Shown: piece by piece, positions 26,600 through 35,752 of the stretch
Position numbering within the stretch: the first letter of the stretch is position 1
Layout of the letters: the number at the start of each line of letters is the position of its first letter
Assembly (NCBI GenBank): GCA_029573725.1
Contig: JAKQDQ010000042.1
Coordinates: 126,777-190,776 of the forward strand
DNA length: 64,000 nt
Direction: 5' to 3'
Source of the DNA: Verrucomicrobiota bacterium
GTDB taxonomy: Bacteria; Verrucomicrobiota; Verrucomicrobiia; Limisphaerales; JADLHS01
Translations under genes and position numbers: made by a program
Notes under the pieces: model-generated
What the model was told of the DNA's origin: nothing
The model's database searches: none
What the model saw: only the letters and a program-made list of their open reading frames with translations

Positions 26600-27084
26600 C
26601 CATGAAAGTCATTGTGAGCGGCAGGCAGGGTTACCACGAGGACACCTTGGAGGTCGTTGAGCCAGACCTCATTTCCATCCTCGTTTTTTGATCAACCGGC
26701 CCCAACGCGCGGCGTCTGTTTTGCCGCCGGGCCGGATTCCCCGCAGTTGGCCCGGAACTTTGCCGAAAACTACCCGGGCTTGGGAATCATCAGCATCGCT
26801 TTACAGGCGGGCACCACGAAGGCTTGGTTGGAAATGAGCCGGGTGTTTGCCCCTCCCCAAACGGTGCTTTCAGCTGTTGGCGTCGTCCTGCCGGATTTGG
26901 AGCAGTCGCCCGCTGAAACGCGGAGCACATCCTCCAGACCATGCTGGCAGCCGAGAACCTGCTGTGGTTTCCGTCCGCGAGCGATCATCGAAAACTAATC
27001 CCCCCGCTGAGGCTGGCCTTGGTCATCTACCCCGGTCTTGGCGCGAACAACAAAATGCAGATTCTCCTTCAGGCAGTCAGGTGA
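26596..27084 (+). pseudogene. Broken gene of unknown function
   Basis: The ATG at 26596 overlaps the DUF559 stop by 4 bp (ATGA) and opens a frame (TMKVIVSGRQGYHEDTLEVV) that stops at 26691. Protein-like sequence continues in the next frame (ARNFAENYPGLGIISIALQA, TKAWLEMSRVFAPPQTVLSA) and returns to the first frame further on (EHILQTMLAAENLLWF, LRLALVIYPGLGANNKM) up to a stop at 27084. The three pieces look like one gene of about 160 codons with two frameshifts. I do not recognise the family. Confidence 0.5.
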
Positions 27085-27163
27085 TTGGAATTGATAAGGG
27101 CAGCCTCAAACGCGCTCTGCGCCCGGAAGTGTAATGAAACCAATCAACCAAAGGGCATGGCGA

Positions 27164-27667
27164 ATGAGAATCACCGGCGTCGAAATCACGAACTATCGCG
27201 GCTTCGCCGGCGATTCGTTTCGATTGCCCCTGGCAGCCGGGGAAAATCTCTTGGTGTATGCCGAAAACGGTGGCGGCAAATCATCCTTTTACAATCCACT
27301 CAAAGGTTTTCTCCGCGCCACCAGCCCGCGCGTCAACCTCGAACAGCAGCGCAATCGCGATAATCCCAATGGCGCCCCGGCCATCCGCGTGACCACGGCG
27401 CTTGGGCAGACCGATTGGACGCAAGCGGCGCGTGGGCAGAACCGGAACGATTGGCGTGATCTCGACGACGGCAACCCCGGAGAACAGAGACTGGGACCCT
27501 TGGTGGGCGGCGTACCCTCCGCATCTGGCGCGCGAACCTCCGGCGCGGAATTGACCCTCTTATCGCGGCACTGCACATTCGGTCTTGCCAATTGTCCAAC
27601 AGAAACCCCAGCCTACGCCCCGCGGAAGCTTGGCTTGTTGCTCTGTCCCGCCAATGTTCATCGTTGA
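27164..27667 (+). pseudogene. Truncated AAA ATPase (RecF/SMC-like N-terminus)
   Basis: The ATG at 27164 opens with MRITGVEITNYRGFAGDSFR, the typical first strands of RecF/SMC-type or OLD-like ATPases, and then a Walker A motif YAENGGGKSSFYN. After about 65 residues the similarity fades into low-information sequence and the frame runs to 27667, overlapping the antiporter start. No signature motif, Walker B or nuclease domain is seen. It is therefore the 5' end of a lost gene, probably from the same defence-type island. Confidence 0.6.
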
Positions 27668-29417
27668 TACGCTTATCCTGGTTGCAGGGGTGTTGATCTT
27701 GCTCGGCATCGTGTCGAGCAAGCTTTCGTCGCGTCTGGGGCTGCCGGTGCTGGTGCTCTTTCTGTTGGTCGGCATCCTGGCCGGGTCGGAGGGGATCGGC
27801 GGGATCGATTTTGAAGATTACCGTCTCGCGCACGCGATTGGCACCCTTGCCCTCGTCATCATTCTGTTTGACGGAGGGCTTGGAACGTCCGCCGAGGCAT
27901 TGCGCGCGGCGTGGAAGCCTTCGCTCCTGTTGGCGACGGTCGGCGTGGTGGTCACTGCCGCGATCACGGGCGCGGCAGCCGCATGGATTCTCAATATTTC
28001 ACTGCTCGAAGGGCTGTTGCTGGGCAGCATCGTGGGGTCCACGGATGCGGCGGCCGTGTTTTCCGTCCTGCGTTGGGGCGGGGTCAGTTTGTCGAAGCGG
28101 CTGGCGGCCGTGCTGGAGGTGGAAAGTGCTTCCAACGATCCGATGGCGATCTTTCTGACCATTGGCTGCATCGAGTTGCTGCTGGGGCGCGTAGAGTTTG
28201 GTCCGGGGCTGCTCGGGCTATTCGCTTCGCAGATGCTCGTCGGGGGTGTGTTGGGGGTTTTGGGTGGATACGGCACGGTCTGGGTGCTCAATCGCATCGA
28301 ACTGGGGGCGGTGGGGATGTACCCGGTGCTTGTGAGCGCGTGCTGTCTGCTGACGTATGGGGCAACCGTCCAACTGGGCGGCAGCGGATTTTTGGCGGTT
28401 TATCTGGCCGGGATTGTCATCGGAAACCGGCGGTTGATGTTTCAACAGGGGATCCGCCGGTTTCATGACGCGATGGCCTGGCTGGCGCAGATTGTCATGT
28501 TCGTGACGCTGGGTTTGTTGTGTTTTCCCAGCCGGTTGTGGGAGGTGAGTGGCAAGGCGCTGTTGATCTGCGCGGTGTTGATATTTGTCGCGCGTCCGGC
28601 CGCCGTACTGATTTCGGCCCTGCCGTTCCGGATCAATCTCAGGGAATTCACGTTCGTTTCGTGGGTGGGGCTGAAAGGCGCCGTGCCGATCACGTTGGCA
28701 ACGTTCCCGTTGATGTTCGCGACTCCGGAGATCCCGATGCATGCCGCCCTGATCTTCGACGTAGTATTTTTCATTGTCGTGCTCTCGGCCATCGTCCAGG
28801 GCACCACCCTCACTCCGGTGGCCCGCTGGCTCGGGCTGGAATGTCCCCGCGAGCCTGAGCCGCCGGTTTCCCTGGAAATCAACTCACTGCGGCAAGTGGA
28901 CGGCAAGATTCTGGATTATGCGATTACCGAAAACTCCCGGGCGGCGGAACGCCTGGTGAAGGAGCTGGCTTTGCCGGCCGGCGTGGTCATCGCCATGATT
29001 GTGCGTGGACAAAAGGTCATTCCGCCGCAGGGAATCACGCGGATTCACGCGGGCGACCACGTGATTTTGGTGTTGAAACCCGGCACCGAGCCGCTGGTGG
29101 ACCGGGTGTTCGCGCGTACGGCGGATCAACCTTCCGCAGTCCCCAGGGTCATTGAATTTCCGTTCCGGGGCACCGTGACGGTCGGAGAACTGCAGGAGTT
29201 TTATTCCATTTCCGTGAACGCCCCGCCGGAGGCTTCGCTCGATGAAGTGATGCGTCGGGAGCTGGGGCCGGAACGGATCGAGGAGAATGCGGTGGTCGAG
29301 TTCGACGCACTCCGGTTCCGCATCCAAAAACTTGGCAGTGACGGACACATCCAGGTGGTGGGCATGTCCATTTTTCCCGTCGCCGACGAAGCCAAGGCCC
29401 CGGAAGCGCCACGCTGA
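27654..29417 (+). CDS. K+/H+ antiporter, NhaP2/CvrA type
   Basis: The protein has 587 residues from the ATG at 27654. About twelve membrane helices make a CPA1-type exchanger domain; the ion-binding region is EVESASNDPMAIFLT, and GSIVGSTDAAAVFSVLR is the conserved helix break region. The cytoplasmic C-terminus (about 400-587) contains a TrkA-C domain (IAMIVRGQKVIPPQG, HAGDHVILVLKPG) followed by a CorC/HlyC-like region, the layout of NhaP2. It exchanges monovalent cations for protons across the inner membrane. It begins inside the tail of the AAA remnant and has no visible ribosome binding site. Confidence 0.9.
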   Translation: MFIVDTLILVAGVLILLGIVSSKLSSRLGLPVLVLFLLVGILAGSEGIGGIDFEDYRLAHAIGTLALVIILFDGGLGTSAEALRAAWKPSLLLATVGVVVTAAITGAAAAWILNISLLEGLLLGSIVGSTDAAAVFSVLRWGGVSLSKRLAAVLEVESASNDPMAIFLTIGCIELLLGRVEFGPGLLGLFASQMLVGGVLGVLGGYGTVWVLNRIELGAVGMYPVLVSACCLLTYGATVQLGGSGFLAVYLAGIVIGNRRLMFQQGIRRFHDAMAWLAQIVMFVTLGLLCFPSRLWEVSGKALLICAVLIFVARPAAVLISALPFRINLREFTFVSWVGLKGAVPITLATFPLMFATPEIPMHAALIFDVVFFIVVLSAIVQGTTLTPVARWLGLECPREPEPPVSLEINSLRQVDGKILDYAITENSRAAERLVKELALPAGVVIAMIVRGQKVIPPQGITRIHAGDHVILVLKPGTEPLVDRVFARTADQPSAVPRVIEFPFRGTVTVGELQEFYSISVNAPPEASLDEVMRRELGPERIEENAVVEFDALRFRIQKLGSDGHIQVVGMSIFPVADEAKAPEAPR

Positions 29418-29636
29418 ATCGCGGTCACTTCCGCTGCCGAGCGGCCGCTGCGCAGTCATCGCCACGCCGCCCAGCTCCGCCTGGTTGCCACAGGAGCTGG
29501 TTTGTGTAGCACCGAAAATCACGCTGAACGCCGTGTTGCCGCCACGGGCAGGAAACTGCAGCAGCCATTTTGCCGCCGCCCCGCCCAAGGCGGTCCTCAA
29601 CCGGGACGAGCCCGGTCACAAGCTTTCCGGCGGGTC

Positions 29637-30962
29637 TCAGAGCAGGGCCGCGGCCACCTTGCGGATTCCCCTGGCGATCAGGTTGCAATCTTCGGAGGTC
29701 AGGCGCGGAGCGATGTCGATCGTGATGGCCCGGCTTAAGAGATCATTGCATTGTGGGCACGAGGTTTTGGAATACTGGAGCGGCACGCCTGTAAGTTTCT
29801 CATGGTAGGTGTAGGGAAAACCGTCCGCGAACGGCGAGGCCTTCTGCATGATTTGATCCCAATGGTAGTAGATGTGCCAGTCGGGGATGTCCTGGTCGAA
29901 GGCTGAACCGCCGGGAAGGCCCTCGGCTTTGATGGCCTCGCCAAACCGGCGCGCGAGGCGCGGATCGGCCAGGTAGAAGAAAAGGGCGATGGCGGTGTCG
30001 CCGGCCGGATCCGTCAGCCGGCGGAATTCCAAGCCCGGCAGGTCCCGGATCTGGCCGAGAATCCGGGCCTTGTGTTCACGCATCCTCGCCAACAGACCCT
30101 CCAATTTCCGCACTTGCGCCAAGGCCACGGCGCCGGTCAATTCGGCCATGCGAAAATTGTAGCCGCAGAAGATTTGATTGGGCTGCGCGGCGGAGGCAAA
30201 GCGGTTCGGTCGCCAGCATGCGGCCGCGTCATGGACCCACAAGGCCCGTTCATAGAGGTCCGGGTCGTTGGTCGTCACCACTCCGCCTTCACCGGAGGTG
30301 ATGATTTTGTGGTATTGCAGGCTGAAGGCCGCGCAGTCCCCAATGGCGCCCAGACGCCGGCCCTTGTAAGCGCCTCCGCAGGCTTGCGCCACGTCCTCGA
30401 TCACCTTCAAACCATGCGTCCGGGCGATGGCGAGGATGGGGTCCATATCGCACGGCGCGCCGCGCATATGGACCGGGATGATCGCGCGGGTACGCGGTGT
30501 AATCAGTTTTTCCAGAGCCGTTGGATCCATGGTGAGGGTGTCGTCCACATCACAGATTCTGGGCACGGCCCCCACAGCCACCACCGCCGAGCAGGTGGCA
30601 AAGAAGGTGTAGGCGGGGACAATGACCTCGCAGCCCGGGCCCACGCCGCAGGCGATCAGACAGGTGATCAGTCCGGACGTGCAGGAATTGACGGCGAGCG
30701 CATGGTTGACCCCGATTTTCTCCCGAAACTCTGTTTCGAACTGCTCGACTTTTGAAACGTGGGCGGCAATGCCCATCGCGGGGCCGTAGTAGCGGAACAG
30801 GTGCCGGCTGGCGAGAACTTCGAGCACAAGCTGGCGTTCTTCATCACCGACTTCCAGTCCACCGGGGAACATGGGGTGATTGGGGGTGGGTTTGGCTTTT
30901 GCGCCACCGTATAGCGCCAGCGCGTCTTTAAGGGTCGTCGCGTCATTCATGGCATTGGTCAT
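29637..30962 (-). CDS. DegT/DnrJ/EryC1/StrS family PLP aminotransferase
   Basis: The protein has 441 residues from the ATG at 30962; 30950 is an alternative. PLP-fold motifs are present: NSCTSGLITCLIACGVGPG, VIVPAYTFFATCSAVVAVGA, VIEDVAQACGGAYKGRRLG and the Schiff-base lysine in SLQYHKIITSGEGG. Enzymes of this family transfer an amino group to keto-sugars or inososes. The gene is the last of a minus-strand set with GH2, PIG-L and an isomerase-like gene, separated from GH2 by 240 bp. Its substrate is not evident. The 219 bp between it and the convergent antiporter hold only weak hairpins. Confidence 0.9.
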   Translation of the reverse strand: MTNAMNDATTLKDALALYGGAKAKPTPNHPMFPGGLEVGDEERQLVLEVLASRHLFRYYGPAMGIAAHVSKVEQFETEFREKIGVNHALAVNSCTSGLITCLIACGVGPGCEVIVPAYTFFATCSAVVAVGAVPRICDVDDTLTMDPTALEKLITPRTRAIIPVHMRGAPCDMDPILAIARTHGLKVIEDVAQACGGAYKGRRLGAIGDCAAFSLQYHKIITSGEGGVVTTNDPDLYERALWVHDAAACWRPNRFASAAQPNQIFCGYNFRMAELTGAVALAQVRKLEGLLARMREHKARILGQIRDLPGLEFRRLTDPAGDTAIALFFYLADPRLARRFGEAIKAEGLPGGSAFDQDIPDWHIYYHWDQIMQKASPFADGFPYTYHEKLTGVPLQYSKTSCPQCNDLLSRAITIDIAPRLTSEDCNLIARGIRKVAAALL

Positions 30963-31202
30963 TTCAGCCAGGCATCCATCGTGATGCCGGCCGCTGCGTT
31001 CGGCGGCCCGCACGGGCAGGACAGAATCAAGGCTGGTCAGAGTTTATCTGGTCTTGTCCGCTCCGGGAGGTTCAAAGAATTGATTGGCTCTCTGACTTGA
31101 TGTCCGGAACTACGAATCACTCAAAGTCCGGTTGCCGCCGCTGTGCAGCGGCGCGTGCCCACGGGGGCGACTGTTGGCGGCGTGCTGCTTTCTCCGCCTC
31201 GC

Positions 31203-34200
31203 CTACGGAAATTCATAGAGACCGAAATACCGCAGACTGTGCGCCGACGAGCCGCGGACCGCGAGTTTGGCGGGCCGGCCCGGCTGCAGGAGCGCGCCCG
31301 GCAGGGTCAGCGTCATCACTCCGTCGCTGTCCTCGGCGGTTACCCGCCGCACCTCGTAATGCAGCTTTACGCTGGCATCCGCGCTTTGCCACTCCTGACT
31401 GGTAAAAGCGACATCGAACTGCAGCAGTTCGCGGTCGTTCAGGGAGAGGGTGAAATGTCCGCCTGCAGGCTGGCTTTTGTAACCCGTGGACACCAGCCAG
31501 CGGAACGTGAATGGTTGTCCGGCTTTGAGCGTTTCCGGAACGGGCAAGGTTCGCCAGGCCAGATTCTCGTTGCCGGTGGTTTGGCGGACGATTCGCATTG
31601 GGAAAGTCCCGGCGAAGGACGGGTAGGCGCGGACCTCGAGTGTGGTCGGCAACAATGCTGAAAAACCATTGATCCGCTTGCGAAATTCTGCCTGTTGAGC
31701 CGCTTTTTCCCGCCACGGACCGAGGTCAAAGGCGCCTGAGGGCTGGAATTGATCGGACCGGGTATAGCGGATCAACTGGTCGAGCAGCCAGATCGCCTCG
31801 GGATGGTCCGTCTCCAGGTTCAGACCGCTGGCGAGCAGTCGCCCGGCGCCGACTTGAGCCTCGAACATATAGAGATTGAACCACCAGCCGCCGGTGTCCC
31901 CGTTTCCGAAAATATAGTAATCGCGGCCTGTTCCGACCATGAGGGGGTGGACCTTTGCGAAGGCATGTCCCGGATCCAGTTTTTCCGCCGTGCCGACCAG
32001 TCGGAAGAAGAGTTGATCCACGAACCCGTCGTGCGGAAAGTTGCCGAAAGCGGGGTGGCGGGCAATGCTGGTCCCGGTCTGGCCGGAGGTGCCCCACCAA
32101 CCCAGCCGCACACCTGGTTTCATCAAGTCCAGCCCCGGCAGTGAAAGCAACAGAACGCGTTTTCCCGCCTCCAAGGCGGCCACCGTGTCGGGATCATCCA
32201 GACTGGGTGAAATCAACAGGGACGCGGCCGCTCCTGCCGGAGTGTCGGAGCGGGCAATTCCCGGATACCGCGACACCAATTTCTGGTGCAGGGAAGGGGG
32301 GGCGGCGAGTCCCTGGCCCGAACCCGGGGTGACTGCAAACTTGGGAAAAAGCCACACGTCCCAATGGTTCTCGACGCGATCCGGCAGCGCCGCCGTGACC
32401 TCGCTTGTTCCGGCCACCAAGACCGCCTCGAATCGTGCCTTGAGCGGCCGCCCGGGATCCGGTATCCGCACCTGGTCCACTCCCATGCCGGTTATGGCGC
32501 CGGAGGCCACGCGGATTTCCGGCGTGTTGCCGGACATCAGGACCTGGCCATCGGCGCTGAGTTTCCAGTGAATCGAGGCGCCGGGGAGTTCCGCGCCGGA
32601 GAAATTGGAAACCACCCACTCGATTGGGAGCGCGTCGCCAGCGGTGAAGACCGGTGCGTCCCGGAAGGCGCTGCTCGGTGCATCCGCTTTTTCCCGGGGA
32701 TTGCGCGCGAGAATTACGATGGGAGCGTTGAATTGTTGAAAGAACTGCGGCGGGCTTTGTTTCATGTCCCAGAACATGTCCAGAACGCCATTTTGGGAGT
32801 TGGGAGAAATATCCACCATCAACCAGCAGATAAATCCATCCAGCACCGGATCGAGGCGGGCGGTTTCGATGTCGAGCTTGTGATAAATACCCTGCAGGCG
32901 ACGGCCTGCATCCAGGCAGTTCACCGCCCACTCCCACGGCAGGCGCACCTTGTCCTGCACCAGGGCCTGTGCGTCATGCAGGCCGAGGTTGGGGAGGTAG
33001 GCCCCTGTGTACTTGGGTTCCAATCGGGGATCTTCATCCAGGCCCAAGCTCATGTATTCGTGGAGTACGTGCGGCCAGGTGTCCTCGGCATACGGACCGT
33101 GTTCCGCTTCCCAGGCTCCGCAATGGATGTCCGAGTTGGAGCGGCGGTTCTTGCCGCCGTCCTGGCTGATCCAGGGCCGGCTGGGATCAAGGGCTTTGGC
33201 CAGCCGATACATCGCCTCTCCCAACGGCGAGCCGTAATCTCCTTCATTGCCTCCGCAATAGGTCCCCAGCGAGGTGTAGCGCCGGTAATGCGTCACTAGC
33301 TCCTGCAAATCGCCGGCCGGATCCACGAAGCCGTTGGACATGTGGTTGGTGGGCGCCCAATAGGGGAGTTCCGGTTGAATCAACATGCCGACTTCGTCCG
33401 CCGCCTCGAAGTATTCCGGGATTTCGCAATGCGTGTGAAGCCGGATGTAGTTGAATCCGTAGGCCTTCGCTTTTTGCAGGTGCTGGATGTGTTCCTGGCG
33501 CGAGGCCGGGGAGCAGACGGTGAGGGGATAAACATGATCGTCGCCCGCGCCGCGCAGGAAATAGCGCTGGTGATTGAGGAAGATGGCACCGCCGCGGACC
33601 TCAAATTGTTTCAGTCCAAACCGTTCCACCCAGCCATCCACGACCTGTTCGTTTCTCAGCAGGGTCACTTCCGCCTCATACAGGAACGGATTTTCCGGCG
33701 ACCACAAGATGCACGGCGACAAGGGGAGGTCCAGGGTCAGATCGGAGGTGCCGGGGCTGACGGGCGCGCAATCCTGGCGGAGTTCGCCGGCCGGGCGGCG
33801 ATCCTTCCACGTCCGGACCTTCACCCGGACGGCCAGGGTTTCGCCGGGGAGCGTGGCCTCGCCCGCCCGCAACTGGATCTTGAGCCGGACGCGTTGTTGG
33901 TCGATCTCCGGCATCGCGTACACATTCTCCAGGCTCACGGGCGGCGTCGCTTCCAGTTCAACACTCCGGAAGAGCCCTCCATAGGTGCGAATAATGTTCG
34001 AGCAACCACGACGGCTCGGGATGTCATTTCGAACCTCGGCCACGACGGTGACGACCTCGCCTGGCGTGACAAGATCCGTGATGTCGTATTTGTAGGTGCC
34101 GCAGTAGACCCGGTTTTCCGCGACAAACTGGCCATTGACCCAAAAGCGGCCCTGGGCATTGACGCCGCCCACCTTCAGCCAGATCTGGTGTTTGTTCCAG

Positions 34201-34673
34201 GGTTCGGGGATGCGTATGGTCTTCCGATACCAGGCGGCCCCGGTGTACACCGAGCGGAGCCGGCGCATGACCGGTTCATAAACATAACGTCGTGGCGCTT
34301 CCCGTGGCTGGCTCCATCCCACGCCGCCGACGCCCTGCGCTTCCCACGCTCCGGGCACGGTGATGGTTCGCGTGCCTTCCCATCTGGCCGGGTCTCGAAA
34401 CCATCCTTCGGCCTCACCCCGCTGTTCCGGGTCGGTTGCAAAACTCCAGTCTCCATCCAGGGAAATCACGGGGCGCACACTGGAGCGGACGGCCGGGTTC
34501 ACCACCGCCGGAAAGGCGGTGCGCGCTGGCGGCGGAGTGGTGGCTGCCGCCCCGGGGCCCGGACCGCCGGCAAACAACGTGAGGACAAGCATCACCCGGG
34601 CTGCCCGGCGGACACGCCGGGAGGCATTGGGCGCGGGCTGCCGGCCGGTCCGGAAATAATTATTGATGCTCAT
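31203..34673 (-). CDS. Exported glycoside hydrolase family 2 protein
   Basis: The protein has 1156 residues from the ATG at 34673. A signal peptide (RVMLVLTLFAGGPGPGAAA) follows a basic N-terminus. The first domains are a GH2 sugar-binding jelly roll (SLDGDWSFATDPEQ, KVGGVNAQGRFWVNGQ) and an Ig-like domain, then a TIM barrel with the acid/base Glu near 477 in CGGNEGDYGS and a candidate nucleophile Glu near 537 in VLHEYMS. About 450 further residues form extra C-terminal domains. GH2 enzymes are beta-galactosidases, beta-mannosidases, beta-glucuronidases and relatives; the specificity is open. It acts in the periplasm or outside and follows the PIG-L gene on the same strand. Confidence 0.85.
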   Translation of the reverse strand: MSINNYFRTGRQPAPNASRRVRRAARVMLVLTLFAGGPGPGAAATTPPPARTAFPAVVNPAVRSSVRPVISLDGDWSFATDPEQRGEAEGWFRDPARWEGTRTITVPGAWEAQGVGGVGWSQPREAPRRYVYEPVMRRLRSVYTGAAWYRKTIRIPEPWNKHQIWLKVGGVNAQGRFWVNGQFVAENRVYCGTYKYDITDLVTPGEVVTVVAEVRNDIPSRRGCSNIIRTYGGLFRSVELEATPPVSLENVYAMPEIDQQRVRLKIQLRAGEATLPGETLAVRVKVRTWKDRRPAGELRQDCAPVSPGTSDLTLDLPLSPCILWSPENPFLYEAEVTLLRNEQVVDGWVERFGLKQFEVRGGAIFLNHQRYFLRGAGDDHVYPLTVCSPASRQEHIQHLQKAKAYGFNYIRLHTHCEIPEYFEAADEVGMLIQPELPYWAPTNHMSNGFVDPAGDLQELVTHYRRYTSLGTYCGGNEGDYGSPLGEAMYRLAKALDPSRPWISQDGGKNRRSNSDIHCGAWEAEHGPYAEDTWPHVLHEYMSLGLDEDPRLEPKYTGAYLPNLGLHDAQALVQDKVRLPWEWAVNCLDAGRRLQGIYHKLDIETARLDPVLDGFICWLMVDISPNSQNGVLDMFWDMKQSPPQFFQQFNAPIVILARNPREKADAPSSAFRDAPVFTAGDALPIEWVVSNFSGAELPGASIHWKLSADGQVLMSGNTPEIRVASGAITGMGVDQVRIPDPGRPLKARFEAVLVAGTSEVTAALPDRVENHWDVWLFPKFAVTPGSGQGLAAPPSLHQKLVSRYPGIARSDTPAGAAASLLISPSLDDPDTVAALEAGKRVLLLSLPGLDLMKPGVRLGWWGTSGQTGTSIARHPAFGNFPHDGFVDQLFFRLVGTAEKLDPGHAFAKVHPLMVGTGRDYYIFGNGDTGGWWFNLYMFEAQVGAGRLLASGLNLETDHPEAIWLLDQLIRYTRSDQFQPSGAFDLGPWREKAAQQAEFRKRINGFSALLPTTLEVRAYPSFAGTFPMRIVRQTTGNENLAWRTLPVPETLKAGQPFTFRWLVSTGYKSQPAGGHFTLSLNDRELLQFDVAFTSQEWQSADASVKLHYEVRRVTAEDSDGVMTLTLPGALLQPGRPAKLAVRGSSAHSLRYFGLYEFP

Positions 34674-34841
34674 TGACTTGTGCGCTGGCGACGGGCTGTG
34701 CGGAAAATGCCCCACCCGGTTCGGGTCTTCCGCCCGCGTCGGATGACCGCCCGGGATTTTCAACGGGGTTGACGGCCAATCCGTCGGCGGCTGCATCCTC
34801 ATAGATTCTGGTTTCATGCGATTTGATCCGGTCTGAACCAC

Positions 34842-35720
34842 TTACGGTTCCGGTGTTGTCTGTGGGCGGAATGCGACTGGCGGTTCCCCACGCCCGTCCG
34901 TGGCTTCCGGGCCGAGGCCGGCCCGGCCCGGAGTTGGAGACGACGTCGAGTTGGTGGGACAAGGGTGGAAGCAGGCGCCCAGTTCCGAGGCCAGCAGATT
35001 ATTTTGCGGATAGGCGTGCCCGAGATGTTGTCGAAACCCCTCCCCGAAATTGCAACCGACCAGTTGCCCGCGGAGTTGGGCCATCGTCTCCATGTATTGC
35101 ACATAACTGTCGAGGCCGTGCTGTCGGTGCAGCCATTCCCGTTGACTCGCGTGGCAGCGGAGCATCGCCCGTTTCGTTGCCATCTGCGAGGTGACATCCA
35201 CCACTCCCGTTGGGAGCACCGGCACCCCGAGAATATCTTTTCCCTCCATGGGGTCCGCATAATAGAGGTGCGGGATTGTGGCGAGCGGCAGGGCATTGCC
35301 GGGCGCCTGGTAATTGGGCACGCTCGACCAGAAGGCCCCCTGCCGCGCCAACAGGCTGGTGGCTTCGTGGTCAAACAGGTAGCAGGAGGGACTGTGGGTG
35401 AGGAGGAGAGTCGGACGCACTTCCCGCAGCAGTCCGACCACGCGGCGCAGCGTGTCCCGATCGTGCCAGATGTTGCCATCGCCCAGTTCAAGACAATGAA
35501 AGGTGGCCGCAATCAACGCGGCGGCCTGGGCGCCTTCCGCCCGGCGCACCGCGCTGATTTCCGCGGGGGCGAGCGTCGCCGAGCCGCAGTCGCCCGGAGT
35601 CATCGTGGCGATATGAATGTTCCAGCCCTGTTCGTGGAGCAGCGCCAGGGTGCCGGCGCAAAGGAATTCCGCGTCGTCAGGGTGGGCCAGGAGGCTGAGT
35701 GCGGTACGGCAGATGGACAT
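34842..35720 (-). CDS. PIG-L/LmbE family deacetylase
   Basis: The protein has 292 residues from the ATG at 35720; a TTG at 35756, overlapping the upstream stop by 4 bp, is possible. The zinc motif AHPDDAEFLCAGTLALL near the N-terminus, ISAVRRAEGAQAAALI and the later THSPSCYLFDHEATSLL define the family, which removes N-acetyl groups from GlcNAc-containing substrates. It lies between the isomerase-like gene (upstream) and the GH2 gene. A deacetylase with a glycosidase suggests an amino sugar or acetylated glycan as substrate, which is only inference. Confidence 0.88.
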   Translation of the reverse strand: MSICRTALSLLAHPDDAEFLCAGTLALLHEQGWNIHIATMTPGDCGSATLAPAEISAVRRAEGAQAAALIAATFHCLELGDGNIWHDRDTLRRVVGLLREVRPTLLLTHSPSCYLFDHEATSLLARQGAFWSSVPNYQAPGNALPLATIPHLYYADPMEGKDILGVPVLPTGVVDVTSQMATKRAMLRCHASQREWLHRQHGLDSYVQYMETMAQLRGQLVGCNFGEGFRQHLGHAYPQNNLLASELGACFHPCPTNSTSSPTPGRAGLGPEATDGRGEPPVAFRPQTTPEP

Positions 35721-35752
35721 GGTCGCAAGTGTCCGGACTGGGGACGACAAGG

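Noticed and set aside
25473-27667. An intact three- or four-gene defence system
   Set aside because: The helicase lacks its core, DUF559 has two frameshifts and the ATPase stops after the Walker A region.
29594-29612. ACCGGG/CCCGGT hairpin between antiporter and DegT genes
   Set aside because: The stem is short and there is no T-tract on either side.
31136-31153. Hairpin after the GH2 gene as terminator
   Set aside because: The 7-bp stem is not followed by a T-rich stretch on the minus strand.
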